DNA from: JBBPYR01 sp038199755
GTDB lineage: Bacteria > Chloroflexota > Ktedonobacteria > Ktedonobacterales > Ktedonobacteraceae
Length of the DNA stretch: 11,962 nt
Direction: 5' to 3'
Assembly (NCBI GenBank): GCA_038199755.1
Contig: JBBPYR010000144.1
Span: forward strand, 1 to 11,962
How positions within the stretch are numbered: position 1 is the stretch's first letter; each line of letters opens with the position of its first letter. Positions 11,912 through 11,962 of the stretch are shown one piece after another. The notes beneath the pieces were generated by a model that saw only the letters and a list, made by a program, of their open reading frames with translations, did no database searches and was not told the origin of the DNA. The translations under genes and the position numbers were made by a program.

Positions 11912-11962
11912 CTGCTCACGTACTTATACGAGCCAACTTCGGGAGCAACCTCAAAAGATGGA

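Overview
The window looks like accessory DNA from a Ktedonobacteria-type Chloroflexota. That is an inference from protein style: an HTH regulator fused to a TPR-like domain with an internal twin-arginine patch, a BldC/excisionase-like small HTH protein, a DUF218 protein, a long TPR NTPase and a single-ORF IS66 element. No rRNA, tRNA or CRISPR array is visible.

Left module (1-4268, all minus strand, GC-rich). At least eleven small, tightly packed genes run right to left, most with strong Shine-Dalgarno sequences. Read in transcription order they are: a 103-aa unknown, an 88-aa CxxC/CxxC zinc-binding-type protein, a 94-aa unknown, a 49-aa membrane microprotein, an 87-aa unknown overlapping (ATGA) a 171-aa unknown, a 36-aa membrane microprotein, a 97-aa protein with a W-x-N-x-x-T-W motif, a 120-aa possibly SSB/OB-like protein, a four-helix membrane protein with a Pro/Ala-rich tail, and the start of a larger gene leaving the window. 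The membrane protein ends at a CCCTTTT slippery heptamer, and a 56-codon well-formed extension continues in the -1 frame. This is either programmed frameshifting or a homopolymer indel. The gene style suits an integrated conjugative/plasmid-like or phage-like element.

Control region (4269-4853). Between the divergent modules lies a long non-coding stretch. Its right end holds six contiguous 11-bp units (consensus near TGRGCAyknwt), then a perfect palindrome TTAGTACA-N6-TGTACTAA, an extended -10 (TGCTATAAT) and a further TTAGTACA half-site just downstream of the predicted transcription start. Base composition becomes more AT-rich from here.

Right module (4854-11532, plus strand). It encodes a 79-aa winged-HTH/excisionase-like protein, a 467-aa XRE-HTH/TPR-like regulator, a membrane-anchored DUF218 (YdcF/SanA-like) protein 3 nt further on, and an 889-aa protein with two N-terminal membrane helices, a P-loop NTPase domain and about 13 TPRs. 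A complete IS66-family element (7324-8850, 1,527 bp, 8-bp target duplication GGACGTTA) sits 12 nt upstream of the last gene. It separates that gene from the likely Shine-Dalgarno sequence and from the rest of the operon. Without the IS, the DUF218 stop and the NTPase ATG would be 80 nt apart.

The candidate new system is this operon: a membrane-tethered STAND-like NTPase with a TPR sensor array, a DUF218 membrane protein and an HTH-TPR regulator, under a phased-repeat/palindrome control region. Membrane effector-NTPase-TPR architecture resembles known STAND signalling and defence proteins, but a defence role is inference only. The right edge (11533-11962) has no convincing gene. It holds a low-confidence 51-aa hydrophobic ORF, strong inverted repeats and a plus-strand terminator.
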